64,000 nt of DNA. Source: Cryomorpha sp963748925. GTDB taxonomy: Bacteria > Bacteroidota > Bacteroidia > Flavobacteriales_D > Cryomorphaceae. The DNA lies in assembly GCA_963748925.1 (NCBI GenBank), contig CAVVKG010000003.1, forward strand, positions 310,001 to 374,000, read 5' to 3'. Numbering within the stretch: the first letter of the stretch is position 1; every line of letters starts with the position of its first letter. A model generated the notes under the pieces. That model was not told the DNA's origin. It did no database searches and saw only the letters and a program-made list of their open reading frames with translations. The position numbers and the translations under genes are program-made. Below are positions 53,881 to 63,174 of the stretch, in pieces.

Positions 53881-55824
53881 ATGAAAAAATCTATACTTAC
53901 CCTTTATATTTTTTTCCTGGCTCCCATAATTGTTTTAGCCCAGCCCGACTGGCAATGGGGGCAGGAAGTAAGGTTTAATTCCCAAGATATTGCTGTAGAC
54001 AATCAAGGTAATTCTTATGTAACGTGGTCCTTGCAAGATCCATACGAAATAGATGGGGAACTTTTTATTAGCAATGGTTCTAGTGATGCTGCCTTGACCA
54101 GTTTCGACTGCGATGGAGTACATCGCTGGACTAAGATAATCGGAGGTTCAGGTGGCGACCGAGTATCGGGACTGGGCGCAGATACTCTGGGCGGTATCTA
54201 TTTAATATATAACATTAACAGTTCCAAACTGGAAAACTATAATATAAACATTGATAATGATACCACACTAATTTCACAGCGAAAAGGAATGCTTTTAGTA
54301 AAGTATAATACTGATGGTGAATTCCAATGGTCGCACATGCCTGAAGATTCGGTTGTATTTGACATAACTACCTTGCATTTTGCAGGAACTCTTGGAATGG
54401 ATGTAGCACCTAATGGCGATTGCTACATTTACAGTAAACTTCCAATAGGTAGCTATAGCAATGGAGCGTTTGAGGCTACGTATCCCGGAACCGCCCAGGA
54501 TGGAGAAAATATGTATGCTTTGAAATACGACAGCGAGGGCAACTGCACAGGTGCGGATCATTTTGATTTCTATTACTCCCTAGGAGGTTCTTTAGGAACT
54601 TTTACTCGCAACCATCATACCGGTAAGTATTACATGTCAGGCTATCTCCAGAGTGATAATAATATTATCATTTTCGGTGGAGAGGAAGTCACTGCGAATA
54701 ATTATGTTGTTCAATTTGATAGTGAGGGAAATGTGAATTGGACTCTTACTTCAAATGATTCAAATACTTCAACTACTAGACTTCTTGGTAAACCTTCAGT
54801 AGATGAATTAGGAAATGTTTATGTTACGGGCAATTCATATAACGGGAATAGTTTTGGTGATTTTACATTTGAGAATTCTTATGGTATTTGGGGCTTTGCA
54901 ATTTTTGTTAAAATAGACTCAATAGGAAATGTTGTCTATGCCTCTAACGCTTCTGCAACTAGCGGCACTTCTGGTACTGCGACTGCCTTTTCAAATAATC
55001 AGGTTGGAGTTACTGGTAGATGGGGTAGTTTACTATCATGGGGTGATATATTGATTGATAGTACAAGCAATGATAGTCAAGGTGCTAACGTTTTTCTTAC
55101 GTTTTTTGATCCGGAGGGTGATGGCACGCCAGAAAGCTTCCATAGTTTAACCAGCTCGCCCTTAGGAGCAGAATTTTCTTCTCTGCTCGTAGCTGATCGA
55201 GAAAACAATTTTTACATCGGTGGTAATTTTAGCGGTCAGCTAATGGTAGGAGACGGCACGCTTTACAACCAAACCGGAAGCCAGGAAGGTTTTATCGCCA
55301 AGTTTGGCTCAGACTCCTGTTATTGTCCGCTGCCAGAGATGGTTTTTACCTATGATTCCATTCCCAATCAGGCCGAGTATGCCTTTGTTTACACCGGCTC
55401 AACCGATGTAGATAGCGTTGTGTGGGATTTTGGGGATGGCAATGTGGGCTACGGCACGAGTTTGCAACACCTCTTTGCAGAAACAGGCTCCTATACCGTT
55501 TGTGCCACGGCTTACAATTCATGCGGGCCAGACTCGGTATGCATAACCATAGATGCGCTGGGCCCTGTTGGGGTGAAACCTATCAATGGTTTTGAAAATA
55601 TCAAACTCTATCCCAATCCGGCAAAAGAGGTGGTTACCATAGGCAATGCTACCCCCGGCACACGCGCAGTTGTGATTAACGCCATGGGCCAACAATTACA
55701 AAGTGCCGTGTTGCTATCCTCTCCATTTCAAATAGATATCAGCAAACTACCGCCTGGGGTTTACCTCTTGCAGCTTACCGATGGAAATGAAAGCACAGGC
55801 TATGCAAGGTTTGTGAAGGAGTGA
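53881..55824 (+). CDS. T9SS-secreted beta-propeller/PKD protein, second tandem copy
   Basis: A 647-residue paralogue of the preceding protein with the same order: signal peptide, SBBP-like repeats (DIAVDNQGNSYVTWSLQD), PKD domain near residue 511 and T9SS sorting domain at about 572-647. The middle has diverged, while the region from about residue 480 to the end is almost identical at protein and DNA level to the first copy. This points to a tandem duplication followed by gene conversion or recent exchange at the 3' end. The function is unknown. Confidence 0.88.
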   Translation: MKKSILTLYIFFLAPIIVLAQPDWQWGQEVRFNSQDIAVDNQGNSYVTWSLQDPYEIDGELFISNGSSDAALTSFDCDGVHRWTKIIGGSGGDRVSGLGADTLGGIYLIYNINSSKLENYNINIDNDTTLISQRKGMLLVKYNTDGEFQWSHMPEDSVVFDITTLHFAGTLGMDVAPNGDCYIYSKLPIGSYSNGAFEATYPGTAQDGENMYALKYDSEGNCTGADHFDFYYSLGGSLGTFTRNHHTGKYYMSGYLQSDNNIIIFGGEEVTANNYVVQFDSEGNVNWTLTSNDSNTSTTRLLGKPSVDELGNVYVTGNSYNGNSFGDFTFENSYGIWGFAIFVKIDSIGNVVYASNASATSGTSGTATAFSNNQVGVTGRWGSLLSWGDILIDSTSNDSQGANVFLTFFDPEGDGTPESFHSLTSSPLGAEFSSLLVADRENNFYIGGNFSGQLMVGDGTLYNQTGSQEGFIAKFGSDSCYCPLPEMVFTYDSIPNQAEYAFVYTGSTDVDSVVWDFGDGNVGYGTSLQHLFAETGSYTVCATAYNSCGPDSVCITIDALGPVGVKPINGFENIKLYPNPAKEVVTIGNATPGTRAVVINAMGQQLQSAVLLSSPFQIDISKLPPGVYLLQLTDGNESTGYARFVKE

Positions 55825-56098
55825 TGACGGCTCGAAGTAACTTTGGAAGGTCTCGATGGCCAAAGATGTAAATTTTACCACTGGTCTTATTTCTAGCTTA
55901 TCACGATAGCTGAGGGATAGTAGAACACTTTGTAAAGTGAATAGCTGGATAAGCCAATTAAGGTTTTGAACTCAACATCGAAGGTATGACATATTATGCT
56001 GAATCCTTCTTATAGATCAAATTTCCCATTTATAGTTTTTAGGTCTTGTGCTTTTTTTTCTAAAGCCAATGTTAACTAAATATAAACTTTAGACCCAG

Positions 56099-56128
56099 TG
56101 GAAACATTATTGGTTTAAAATGTTTCCA
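56099..56128. promoter_or_regulatory. Palindromic operator candidate for the TetR regulator
   Basis: TGGAAACAT and ATGTTTCCA form a perfect inverted repeat with nine-base arms and a twelve-base spacer. It lies about 40 bases before the tetR start and partly overlaps the likely promoter region. TetR proteins bind such sites and repress their own operon, so autoregulation is likely but inferred. Confidence 0.6.
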
Positions 56129-56145
56129 TGGTTTGATTTGTTTAT

Positions 56146-56153
56146 TACATTTG
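56146..56153 (+). promoter_or_regulatory. Candidate -7 element for the tetR efflux operon
   Basis: TACATTTG matches TAnnTTTG and lies 15 bases before the tetR ATG at 56169. No clear -33 TTG occurs at the usual spacing. The palindrome lies immediately upstream. Confidence 0.5.
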
Positions 56154-56168
56154 CGCCCTGAAAAAAAT

Positions 56169-56798
56169 ATGTCTGAAGAAAATTTAAATAAGGAAGATCA
56201 ACTCATTAAAGATGCCGTAGTAGTTTTTATGACTTACGGTATTAAGAGTGTGACGATGGACGATATTGCGCGACAAATGCGTGTGTCGAAGAAGACGCTT
56301 TATCAGTTTTTTAAAGATAAAGGAGACTTGGTAAATAAATGTATGCGCAGAGATTGCGACTTTATTGAAGCTAAAGTGAAAGACATTCAGGCGCAAGGTT
56401 TAAGTGCAATTGATGAAAATTTCGCCATTAGCTCGGTGATAGTTGAGGAGTTGAGGAATATACACCCATCCATTTTTTATGACTTGGAAAAGTATTATCC
56501 GGAGGCTATGGCCATCATGTTAGAAATGCGGCATAAGTTTATAGGAGGTGTAGTGCGCCAAAACTTAAACAAGGGAATAGCTGAAGGTGTATACCGACCC
56601 GAACTGAATGTAGAGATTATGACGCAGCTTTGGGTTTTGCGATTGAACGTAATCTTTAATCCCGAACTCTTCCCTATGGAAGAGTTTCACCCCAAAGATG
56701 TATACCTCGAAATGTTTAATCATCACATTAGAGGGATTGCCAACGCGAAGGGGTTAAAAGAATTAGAAAAGAAATTGAATACCAAAAACAAATTATAA
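56169..56798 (+). CDS. TetR/AcrR family transcriptional regulator
   Basis: A 209-residue repressor. The helix-turn-helix lies at about residues 20-55 (GIKSVTMDDIARQMRVSKKTLYQFFKDKGDLV), the C-terminal domain is all helical and would bind an inducer. The ATG at 56169 was chosen over an upstream codon because it follows the promoter elements. It is the first gene of a unit with TolC-, MFP- and RND-type genes; tolC follows after three bases. It probably represses this unit in the absence of its ligand, which is unknown. Confidence 0.92.
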   Translation: MSEENLNKEDQLIKDAVVVFMTYGIKSVTMDDIARQMRVSKKTLYQFFKDKGDLVNKCMRRDCDFIEAKVKDIQAQGLSAIDENFAISSVIVEELRNIHPSIFYDLEKYYPEAMAIMLEMRHKFIGGVVRQNLNKGIAEGVYRPELNVEIMTQLWVLRLNVIFNPELFPMEEFHPKDVYLEMFNHHIRGIANAKGLKELEKKLNTKNKL

Positions 56799-56801
56799 GT
56801 G

Positions 56802-58133
56802 ATGTTGCGAATTTTTAGCTTATTCGGTTTAATGCTGTTTTGCAGTATGGCCTCTGCACAGTCCCTTACTTTATCGCTTTTAGATGCTCAGCAAATGGCC
56901 ATTGACAGCAGTTATGCTACGCGAAACGCCAGGTTTAATACGGCGAAAAAGCGAAAAGAAGTGAAGGACGTTCTTGCCAATGGATTGCCTCAGATTAACG
57001 GTACTGCCGAGCTTCAGGATTATCTCGAGATTCCTACCCAGGCTGTTCCGGCAGAGTTTTTTGGGGGTGAGGCTGGCGAATTTGCCACCGTGCAGTTTGG
57101 TACAAAGTACAATTTAACAGCAGGTATATCTGCAACCCAGCTTATTTTTGACGGCACTTATCTCGTGGGCCTCAAGGCTTCCAGAACGGTTGTGGAACTT
57201 ACGACCAATCAGGAATTGAAATCGGAGCAGGAGATAAAATTTAATGTGGCAGAAGCTTATCATACGGTTCTGCTGGCTGTGGAAAATTTGAAAATACTAC
57301 AGGAAAATCTGGACAATATTCAGAAAACCCTTGATGATACACAGGCGCTTTACGATAATGGACTTACAGAGCAGCAGGATGTGGATCAGATAAAGCTGAA
57401 TAGAAATCAAATTCAGATCAATATAGACCGAACTCAGCAGTTTCTAGACGTTTCCAGAAAAACGCTGAATTTTTTAATCGGTATTGACCTGGAGAGAAAT
57501 GTCACGCTGACCGACAACATTGAAAACCTGGTTTTGATGAGTAACGACGAAAAATATCTTCAACTGGAGCCAGAACTCAATACGCACCCTGATTACCTGA
57601 TCGCAAAGAGCAATTTAGAAATTCAAGGCCTTACGGTAGATGGTAATAAGGCGGCCTATTATCCCAGCTTGAGTGGTTTCTTTAACTATCAGCAATCGGC
57701 ACTTCGAAACGAATTTAATTTTACCGATAGCAATCAGGATTGGTATCCAACCTCAATCATAGGTCTGCGCCTCAATGTTCCTATTTGGAGCAGTTTGCAG
57801 CGAAAGGCCCGTGTACAGCAAGCCGAGATAGGCTTTGAGCAAAGCGTAATGCAGCTTGAGCAAACAGAAGAAAACCTGAAACTCGGCGTAGACCGGGCCA
57901 GAAGCTCTTATGAAAATGCGCTTAAAACCTGGGAGAATCAAAAGGAAAGTATTGAACTGGCGCGAAGCATTAGCGACAAGACCAATTTAAAATACAAAGA
58001 GGGATTGGCTTCGAGCTTTGAGCTCAATGTAGCAGATTCTCAATTGCTAAACGAACAAACGAAATACATACAGGCGGCAATGGATTTGCTTACCGCTAAA
58101 CAGAACTTAGACAGGGCACTAAACATTAACTAA
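56802..58133 (+). CDS. TolC family outer-membrane efflux protein
   Basis: A 443-residue outer-membrane channel subunit. A signal peptide (residues 1-20, ending MASAQ) precedes two long helical hairpin repeats (TALYDNGLTEQQDVDQIKLNRNQIQI in the first, YKEGLASSFELNVADSQLLNEQTKYIQA in the second), typical of TolC/OEP proteins. GTG at 56799 and ATG at 56802 are both possible; the ATG was taken. With the next two genes it forms a complete tripartite export system. Confidence 0.93.
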   Translation: MLRIFSLFGLMLFCSMASAQSLTLSLLDAQQMAIDSSYATRNARFNTAKKRKEVKDVLANGLPQINGTAELQDYLEIPTQAVPAEFFGGEAGEFATVQFGTKYNLTAGISATQLIFDGTYLVGLKASRTVVELTTNQELKSEQEIKFNVAEAYHTVLLAVENLKILQENLDNIQKTLDDTQALYDNGLTEQQDVDQIKLNRNQIQINIDRTQQFLDVSRKTLNFLIGIDLERNVTLTDNIENLVLMSNDEKYLQLEPELNTHPDYLIAKSNLEIQGLTVDGNKAAYYPSLSGFFNYQQSALRNEFNFTDSNQDWYPTSIIGLRLNVPIWSSLQRKARVQQAEIGFEQSVMQLEQTEENLKLGVDRARSSYENALKTWENQKESIELARSISDKTNLKYKEGLASSFELNVADSQLLNEQTKYIQAAMDLLTAKQNLDRALNIN

Positions 58134-58224
58134 TGGATGATCATAAAGCCCGAAAACGGTAGTATGCCTGATCTCGGACTTATTGACACAGCCACTCAAC
58201 CAAATTGACAAACACGAATTAAGA

Positions 58225-59379
58225 ATGAAAAGTATCAATTACATGGGCATATTGAAATCAGGATTTTCCATCCTTGCCATTTTTATCATGGTATCCTGCT
58301 CGCAGGATCCCAATACCAAGTTAGCTTCTCTTGTTGCTGAGAGAGATTCTCTTAAAACAGTGAGAACCGATCTTGACAATAAGATCATGGAACTCAATGA
58401 GCAAATTCAGGAAATAGACTCAACCATTTCCAACAAGCTGGTTACAACAATCAAAGCCGATACTGCACTTTTTAAGCACTATTTTGCTGTGTATGGAAAC
58501 GTTCAATCTGATAAAACAGCGTCTTTATTTGCAGAAAACCCCGGGAATGTAACCCAAATACTAGTTGAAGAAGGCCAGCAGGTTAAGAAGGGACAAATGC
58601 TTGTGCGGGTAGATGATGATGTGTATTCAAGAAATTTGCAGGAGCTGCAAACATCGCTTGATCTTGCGACCACGCTTTACGATAAGCAAAAGCGACTTTG
58701 GGATCAGAATGTGGGTAGCGAAGTGCAATACCTGGAAGCAAAAAACAGAAAGGAGTCGCTTGAAAATTCAATAGCAACCCTTCGTGAGCAAAAAAGCAAG
58801 TCGAGTATTGTAGCGCCCTTCGACGGGGTGGTTGACAAAATTTTCCCGAAAGTTGGAGAAATGGCAAGCATGCAAATGCCCGTAGCACGTATTGTAAACC
58901 TTGAAAATATGTACATCACCTCTGATGTTTCAGAGCGCTATATTAATACCTTAAAAGTAGGGGATGAGGTGACTCTTGCAATAAACGGAGACACAATAAC
59001 GAGCAGAATTACCAGAGTTGGTTCTTTTATTAACGCAACCAACCGGTCGTTTGAAATTCGGGTAGCAGTAGATGATGACGTCGATGGAATTCGTCCCAAC
59101 TCTTTGGTAGCCATGAAGATAAATGACATGACTCGAAAGGGTGCAATTGTTTTGCCTTCGTCTATCATTATGCAGGATGGAAAGGGTAAAGACTATGTTT
59201 ATGTGATTGGCAAAGATGATAGAAACAAGCAGGTAGCTCTGAAAAAGAGTATTCAGACAGGCGCTTCATATGAGGGTAAAACTGTTGTGCTTGAGGGGTT
59301 GAATCCGGGAGATGAAATAATTGATAAAGGTGCACGAAGCGTTCGCGATAGTGACAGAGTAGACACCGCAACCATTTAA
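58225..59379 (+). CDS. Efflux RND transporter periplasmic adaptor subunit (lipoprotein)
   Basis: A 384-residue membrane-fusion protein of the HlyD/AcrA family. It has a lipobox (IMVSC, Cys25), a coiled coil at about residues 32-75, a lipoyl-like domain (LFAENPGNVTQILVEEGQQVKKGQMLVRVDD), a hairpin, the second lipoyl half (SSIVAPFDGVVDKIFPKVGEMASMQMPVARIVN) and a C-terminal barrel. The ATG at 58225 gives the lipoprotein; the frame extends upstream to a TTG at 58183. It connects the TolC and RND proteins. Confidence 0.93.
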   Translation: MKSINYMGILKSGFSILAIFIMVSCSQDPNTKLASLVAERDSLKTVRTDLDNKIMELNEQIQEIDSTISNKLVTTIKADTALFKHYFAVYGNVQSDKTASLFAENPGNVTQILVEEGQQVKKGQMLVRVDDDVYSRNLQELQTSLDLATTLYDKQKRLWDQNVGSEVQYLEAKNRKESLENSIATLREQKSKSSIVAPFDGVVDKIFPKVGEMASMQMPVARIVNLENMYITSDVSERYINTLKVGDEVTLAINGDTITSRITRVGSFINATNRSFEIRVAVDDDVDGIRPNSLVAMKINDMTRKGAIVLPSSIIMQDGKGKDYVYVIGKDDRNKQVALKKSIQTGASYEGKTVVLEGLNPGDEIIDKGARSVRDSDRVDTATI

Positions 59380-59385
59380 GATATT

Positions 59386-62300
59386 ATGGCTAAGAAACAC
59401 CTTGAAAAAGGAAGCAAAGGCTACAAGGAGTTTGGTCTTTCCTCGCTTTCTGTAGAAAATAGAACGACTGTAATTGTACTAGCCGTTATCATACTTTTGG
59501 GTGGCGTATTTTCATACATGAGTATGCCTAAGGAGAACTTTCCCGATGTAGTAACGCCCGAAATATATGTGGGTACTGCCTATCCGGGAAACTCGCCGCT
59601 GGATATTGAAAAACTCATTACAAGACCTTTTGAAAAAGAGATTAACTCCATAACGGGTGTAGATGAGCTAAATTCTACCAGTACCCAGGGCTTTTCCTCT
59701 ATTCAGATTAAGTTCAACTTCGATATTTCGCCCGAAGAGGCGCTTCGTAAGGTAAAGGACAAGATAGATGTGGCAATGAGCGACAGGGATTTCCCCACCG
59801 ATCTGCCTGCCGATCCGAATGTTTTTGAGCTTAATTTCTCTGAGCTTATCCCGATTATGAATATCAACCTTTCAGGTGATTATTCCATTGATCAGTTAAA
59901 GGAATACGCTGAATACCTGGAAGATGAGATTGAAGATTTATCGGAGATTACCAAGGTGGAAATCCGCGGGGTGATGGATAAAGAGGTGAAAATCAACGCC
60001 AATTTGCTCGCTATGGAGGCGATGGAAATTAGCTTTGATGACATCGCTAACGCTATTTCATCAGAGAATACTACCATCTCCGGTGGCGATCTTCTTGTAG
60101 ACGATATGCGCCGTAATGTGCGCGTACTTGGTGAGTTTAAGGATGTTGAGAAAATAGGCAACATCATCGTGAAACGCGAAAATCAGGAGGTAGTTTACTT
60201 AAAAGATGTAGCAGATATTTCTTTTGGAGAGAAGGAAAAGGAAAGCTACGCACGTGAATACGGCAACCCGGTTGTAATGATCGACATCATGAAGCGGGCG
60301 GGTGAAAACCTGATTGAAGCCTCAAATAAGATTGAAACAATAGTTAATGAGGCTAAGGCTACACAGTTTCCCGAAGACCTTAAGATATCTATTACAAACG
60401 ACACGAGTGATCAAACAAAAACACAGGTTGATGAGCTGGTTAACAGCATCATTTTTGGGGTTTTACTGGTTGTCGGAGTTCTGCTCTTTTTCCTTGGGCT
60501 GCGAAATGCCCTTTTCGTAGGAATCGCTATTCCGCTTTCTATGCTCATGAGCTTCCTTATTCTTGGCGCACTTGGCGTTTCCCTGAATGTTATCGTCCTT
60601 TTTGCACTTATTCTCGCCTTGGGAATGCTGGTTGATAATGGAATCGTTGTTGTAGAAAACGTTTATCGGCTTATGGATGAAGGCTATTCTGCGAAAGCAG
60701 CAGCCAAGCTTGGAGTAGGTGAGGTTGCGGTACCAATTATTGCATCGACAGCTACTACTTTGGCGGCTTTTCTTCCGCTGGCGTTCTGGCCGGGTATGAT
60801 GGGTGAATTCATGTTCTACCTACCTATCACACTCATTATCGTATTGTCGTCGTCGCTATTTGTGGCCCTGGTTATTAACCCGGTGCTTACAGCGATGTAT
60901 ATGAAAACGGGTGAGCCGGATATTAATAAGAAGCGCATGTTGCGCAACAGCCTTATTTTTATCGTTACCGGAATCGTTTTAGACGCGGTGGGCTTGATTT
61001 CAGAATTTAAGGGATTGATAACTTTTGGTAACCTGCTTTTATTTATAGGAGCTTCCGGATTTTTAAATGTTTACGTCCTGGCTCCCGGTACCAGAAAATT
61101 CCAAAACCAGATTCTTCCGAAGATGGAGAATGGCTACCAGCGGTTTTTAACTTACGCCCTAAACGGGAAAAGACCGTATGCATTCCTCACGGGAACTTTT
61201 CTTCTCTTAATTCTATCTTTTGTATTGCTTAGTATTTTTCCGCCCAAGGTAGATTTCTTCCCGGTAAATGAGCCGCAATACCTCAATATTTTCATAGAGA
61301 AACCAATTGGAACCGATATAGAGGAAACCAATAGAACGACCATTGAGCTTGAGAAGAAGGTGATGTCGCTTCTGGATAAGTATTTTGAGACAAATGAAGC
61401 CGGTGAGAGAGAATCATTTTTAATAAAGTCGGTTATCGGTCAGGTAGGCGAAGGGGCGAGCGATCCTGCTCAAGGGAATTCTGCTGCTCAAACTCCACAT
61501 AAAAGTCGTATTACTGTTCAGTTTTCTAAATTTCAGGAACGTCAGGGCATCAGTACGGGTGATGTGCTTGAAGATATTAGAAGTGATTTAAAAGGCTATC
61601 CGGGAACGCAGATTTCGGTGAGCAAAAACGAAGCCGGTCCGCCCCAGGGTGCCCCGATTAATATCGAGGTAAGTGGCGACGATTACGAAAAGCTAATGGA
61701 AGAGGCTGAAAGTCTCACGGCATTTATTGAAGAGCGAAACGTAGCGGGAATTGAAGAGCTAAAGCTGGATGTAGAAACCGGTAAACCCGAAATGCCCATC
61801 GTAATCGATCGTGAAAAAGCACGCCGGCTTAACCTTTCAACCTATCAGATTGGAGATGCCTTGCGCACCGCATTATTTGGACGTGAAGTATCAACTTACA
61901 AGGAAGGAGAGGATGATTACCCAATAAATGTCCGCCTGCAAAAACGTTTCCGCGACAGCGAGGACGCCTTAATGAATATGCGACTCACTTTTAGGAATCA
62001 ATCAACTGGAAAAATTGTTCAGGTGCCGATTTCTTCTGTGGCTCATGCCGAAAAGAGCAGCACCTTTAGCGCGGTAAAGCGAAAAGATCTGGACAGGGTT
62101 ATTACGATTAGCTCAAATGTGCTTACGGGTTACAATGCCAATGAAATCGTGGCGAAGCTTAAAGGCTTTATGAATGAATTTGATAAAGACCCGGGTACAG
62201 AAATTCGCTTTACAGGACAGCAGGAAGAGCAGGCAGAGGAATTGAACTTCCTTAGCACGGCTCTGGCTCTGGCGGTATTTTTGATTATTCTCATAATTAC

Positions 62301-62877
62301 CGCTCAGTTTAATGCCATCTCCACACCGTTTATCATCTTCTTTGCAGTAATTTTTAGCTTGATCGGTGTACTTCTTGGACTGGTTCTTTTCCAGATGGAT
62401 TTTGTTATCGTAATGACCATGATTGGTATTATTTCCCTTGCGGGGATAGTCGTTAACAATGCGATTGTACTTATAGATTATACCAATCTGATACGCTCGC
62501 GGATGAAAGATGACATGGATATAGATCAGGAGGATACCCTTCCTTTTCAGGAAACGGTAAAAGCAGTAATTGAAGGTGGTAAAACACGTTTGAGACCGGT
62601 TCTCTTAACGGCGATTACGACGGTTTTAGGCCTTGTACCTCTGGCTATCGGTCTTAATATCAACTTCTTTACGCTTGTTAGCGAATTTGATCCTCAGATT
62701 TACATTGGAGGTGATAACGTAATGTTCTGGGGACCAATTGCATGGACAATCATTTTTGGTTTGACCTTCGCGACTTTCCTTACATTGGTTATTGTTCCCG
62801 TGATGTATTTGTTGTTGGCTAAGATGAAATACCGATTGGTTTACAAAAAAGATACATCTTACAAGGTAGAGGCTTAA
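59386..62877 (+). CDS. Efflux RND transporter permease subunit
   Basis: A 1163-residue RND pump, longer than the usual 1030-1050 residues. TM1 begins VENRTTVIVLAVIILLGGVFSYMSMPKENFPDV. The proton-relay helix LALGMLVDNGIVVVENVYRLMDEG lies near residues 412-440. A distinctive insertion at about 505-575, with two additional predicted helices (NSLIFIVTGIVLDAVGLI and GLITFGNLLLFIGASGFLNVYV), follows the first transmembrane block. This insertion is common in Bacteroidetes RND proteins. Substrate unknown. It follows the adaptor by six bases. Confidence 0.95.
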   Translation: MAKKHLEKGSKGYKEFGLSSLSVENRTTVIVLAVIILLGGVFSYMSMPKENFPDVVTPEIYVGTAYPGNSPLDIEKLITRPFEKEINSITGVDELNSTSTQGFSSIQIKFNFDISPEEALRKVKDKIDVAMSDRDFPTDLPADPNVFELNFSELIPIMNINLSGDYSIDQLKEYAEYLEDEIEDLSEITKVEIRGVMDKEVKINANLLAMEAMEISFDDIANAISSENTTISGGDLLVDDMRRNVRVLGEFKDVEKIGNIIVKRENQEVVYLKDVADISFGEKEKESYAREYGNPVVMIDIMKRAGENLIEASNKIETIVNEAKATQFPEDLKISITNDTSDQTKTQVDELVNSIIFGVLLVVGVLLFFLGLRNALFVGIAIPLSMLMSFLILGALGVSLNVIVLFALILALGMLVDNGIVVVENVYRLMDEGYSAKAAAKLGVGEVAVPIIASTATTLAAFLPLAFWPGMMGEFMFYLPITLIIVLSSSLFVALVINPVLTAMYMKTGEPDINKKRMLRNSLIFIVTGIVLDAVGLISEFKGLITFGNLLLFIGASGFLNVYVLAPGTRKFQNQILPKMENGYQRFLTYALNGKRPYAFLTGTFLLLILSFVLLSIFPPKVDFFPVNEPQYLNIFIEKPIGTDIEETNRTTIELEKKVMSLLDKYFETNEAGERESFLIKSVIGQVGEGASDPAQGNSAAQTPHKSRITVQFSKFQERQGISTGDVLEDIRSDLKGYPGTQISVSKNEAGPPQGAPINIEVSGDDYEKLMEEAESLTAFIEERNVAGIEELKLDVETGKPEMPIVIDREKARRLNLSTYQIGDALRTALFGREVSTYKEGEDDYPINVRLQKRFRDSEDALMNMRLTFRNQSTGKIVQVPISSVAHAEKSSTFSAVKRKDLDRVITISSNVLTGYNANEIVAKLKGFMNEFDKDPGTEIRFTGQQEEQAEELNFLSTALALAVFLIILIITAQFNAISTPFIIFFAVIFSLIGVLLGLVLFQMDFVIVMTMIGIISLAGIVVNNAIVLIDYTNLIRSRMKDDMDIDQEDTLPFQETVKAVIEGGKTRLRPVLLTAITTVLGLVPLAIGLNINFFTLVSEFDPQIYIGGDNVMFWGPIAWTIIFGLTFATFLTLVIVPVMYLLLAKMKYRLVYKKDTSYKVEA

Positions 62878-63174
62878 GTATACTGATTGATTAGCGAAAG
62901 CAGGGCCATGCAAGAGGCAGGGCTATTGATACCAATAGTTCATTTGTGAAGGCTTCACCGCCCGGACTCTCTTACCTGTAGATTGGCTTAGATTGCAGAT
63001 TTTAGGGGAGAAGAATTGTTGATTTCCTTCACATTTGCTGTGAGCGAATCCCTGCTTTCTCCCATTTTAAAAGGCAATTACCCCTTTGATCCATATCGTT
63101 GATATGTATTAATTAATCACAACTTCGCACAACATTTATTTTCTACTTTTGTTAAGGCATTATAAATAGGCTGT
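62878..63174. other. Intergenic region upstream of dxs
   Basis: About 300 bases separate the RND gene and dxs. Apart from the promoter element near its end I see no gene and no strong terminator. Confidence 0.4.
63144..63151 (+). promoter_or_regulatory. Candidate -7 element for dxs
   Basis: TACTTTTG matches TAnnTTTG and lies 23 bases before the ATG at 63175. A -33 TTG is not evident. Confidence 0.45.

Larger units (their letters stand above)
55825..56168. other. Intergenic regulatory region upstream of tetR
   Basis: About 340 AT-rich bases after the tandem genes. It contains the palindrome and -7 element described below. No gene was seen in the remaining part. Confidence 0.5.

Noticed and set aside
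56784..56801. GTG at 56799 as the start of the TolC gene
   Set aside because: An ATG follows immediately at 56802 and gives the same signal peptide; the GTG adds only one residue.
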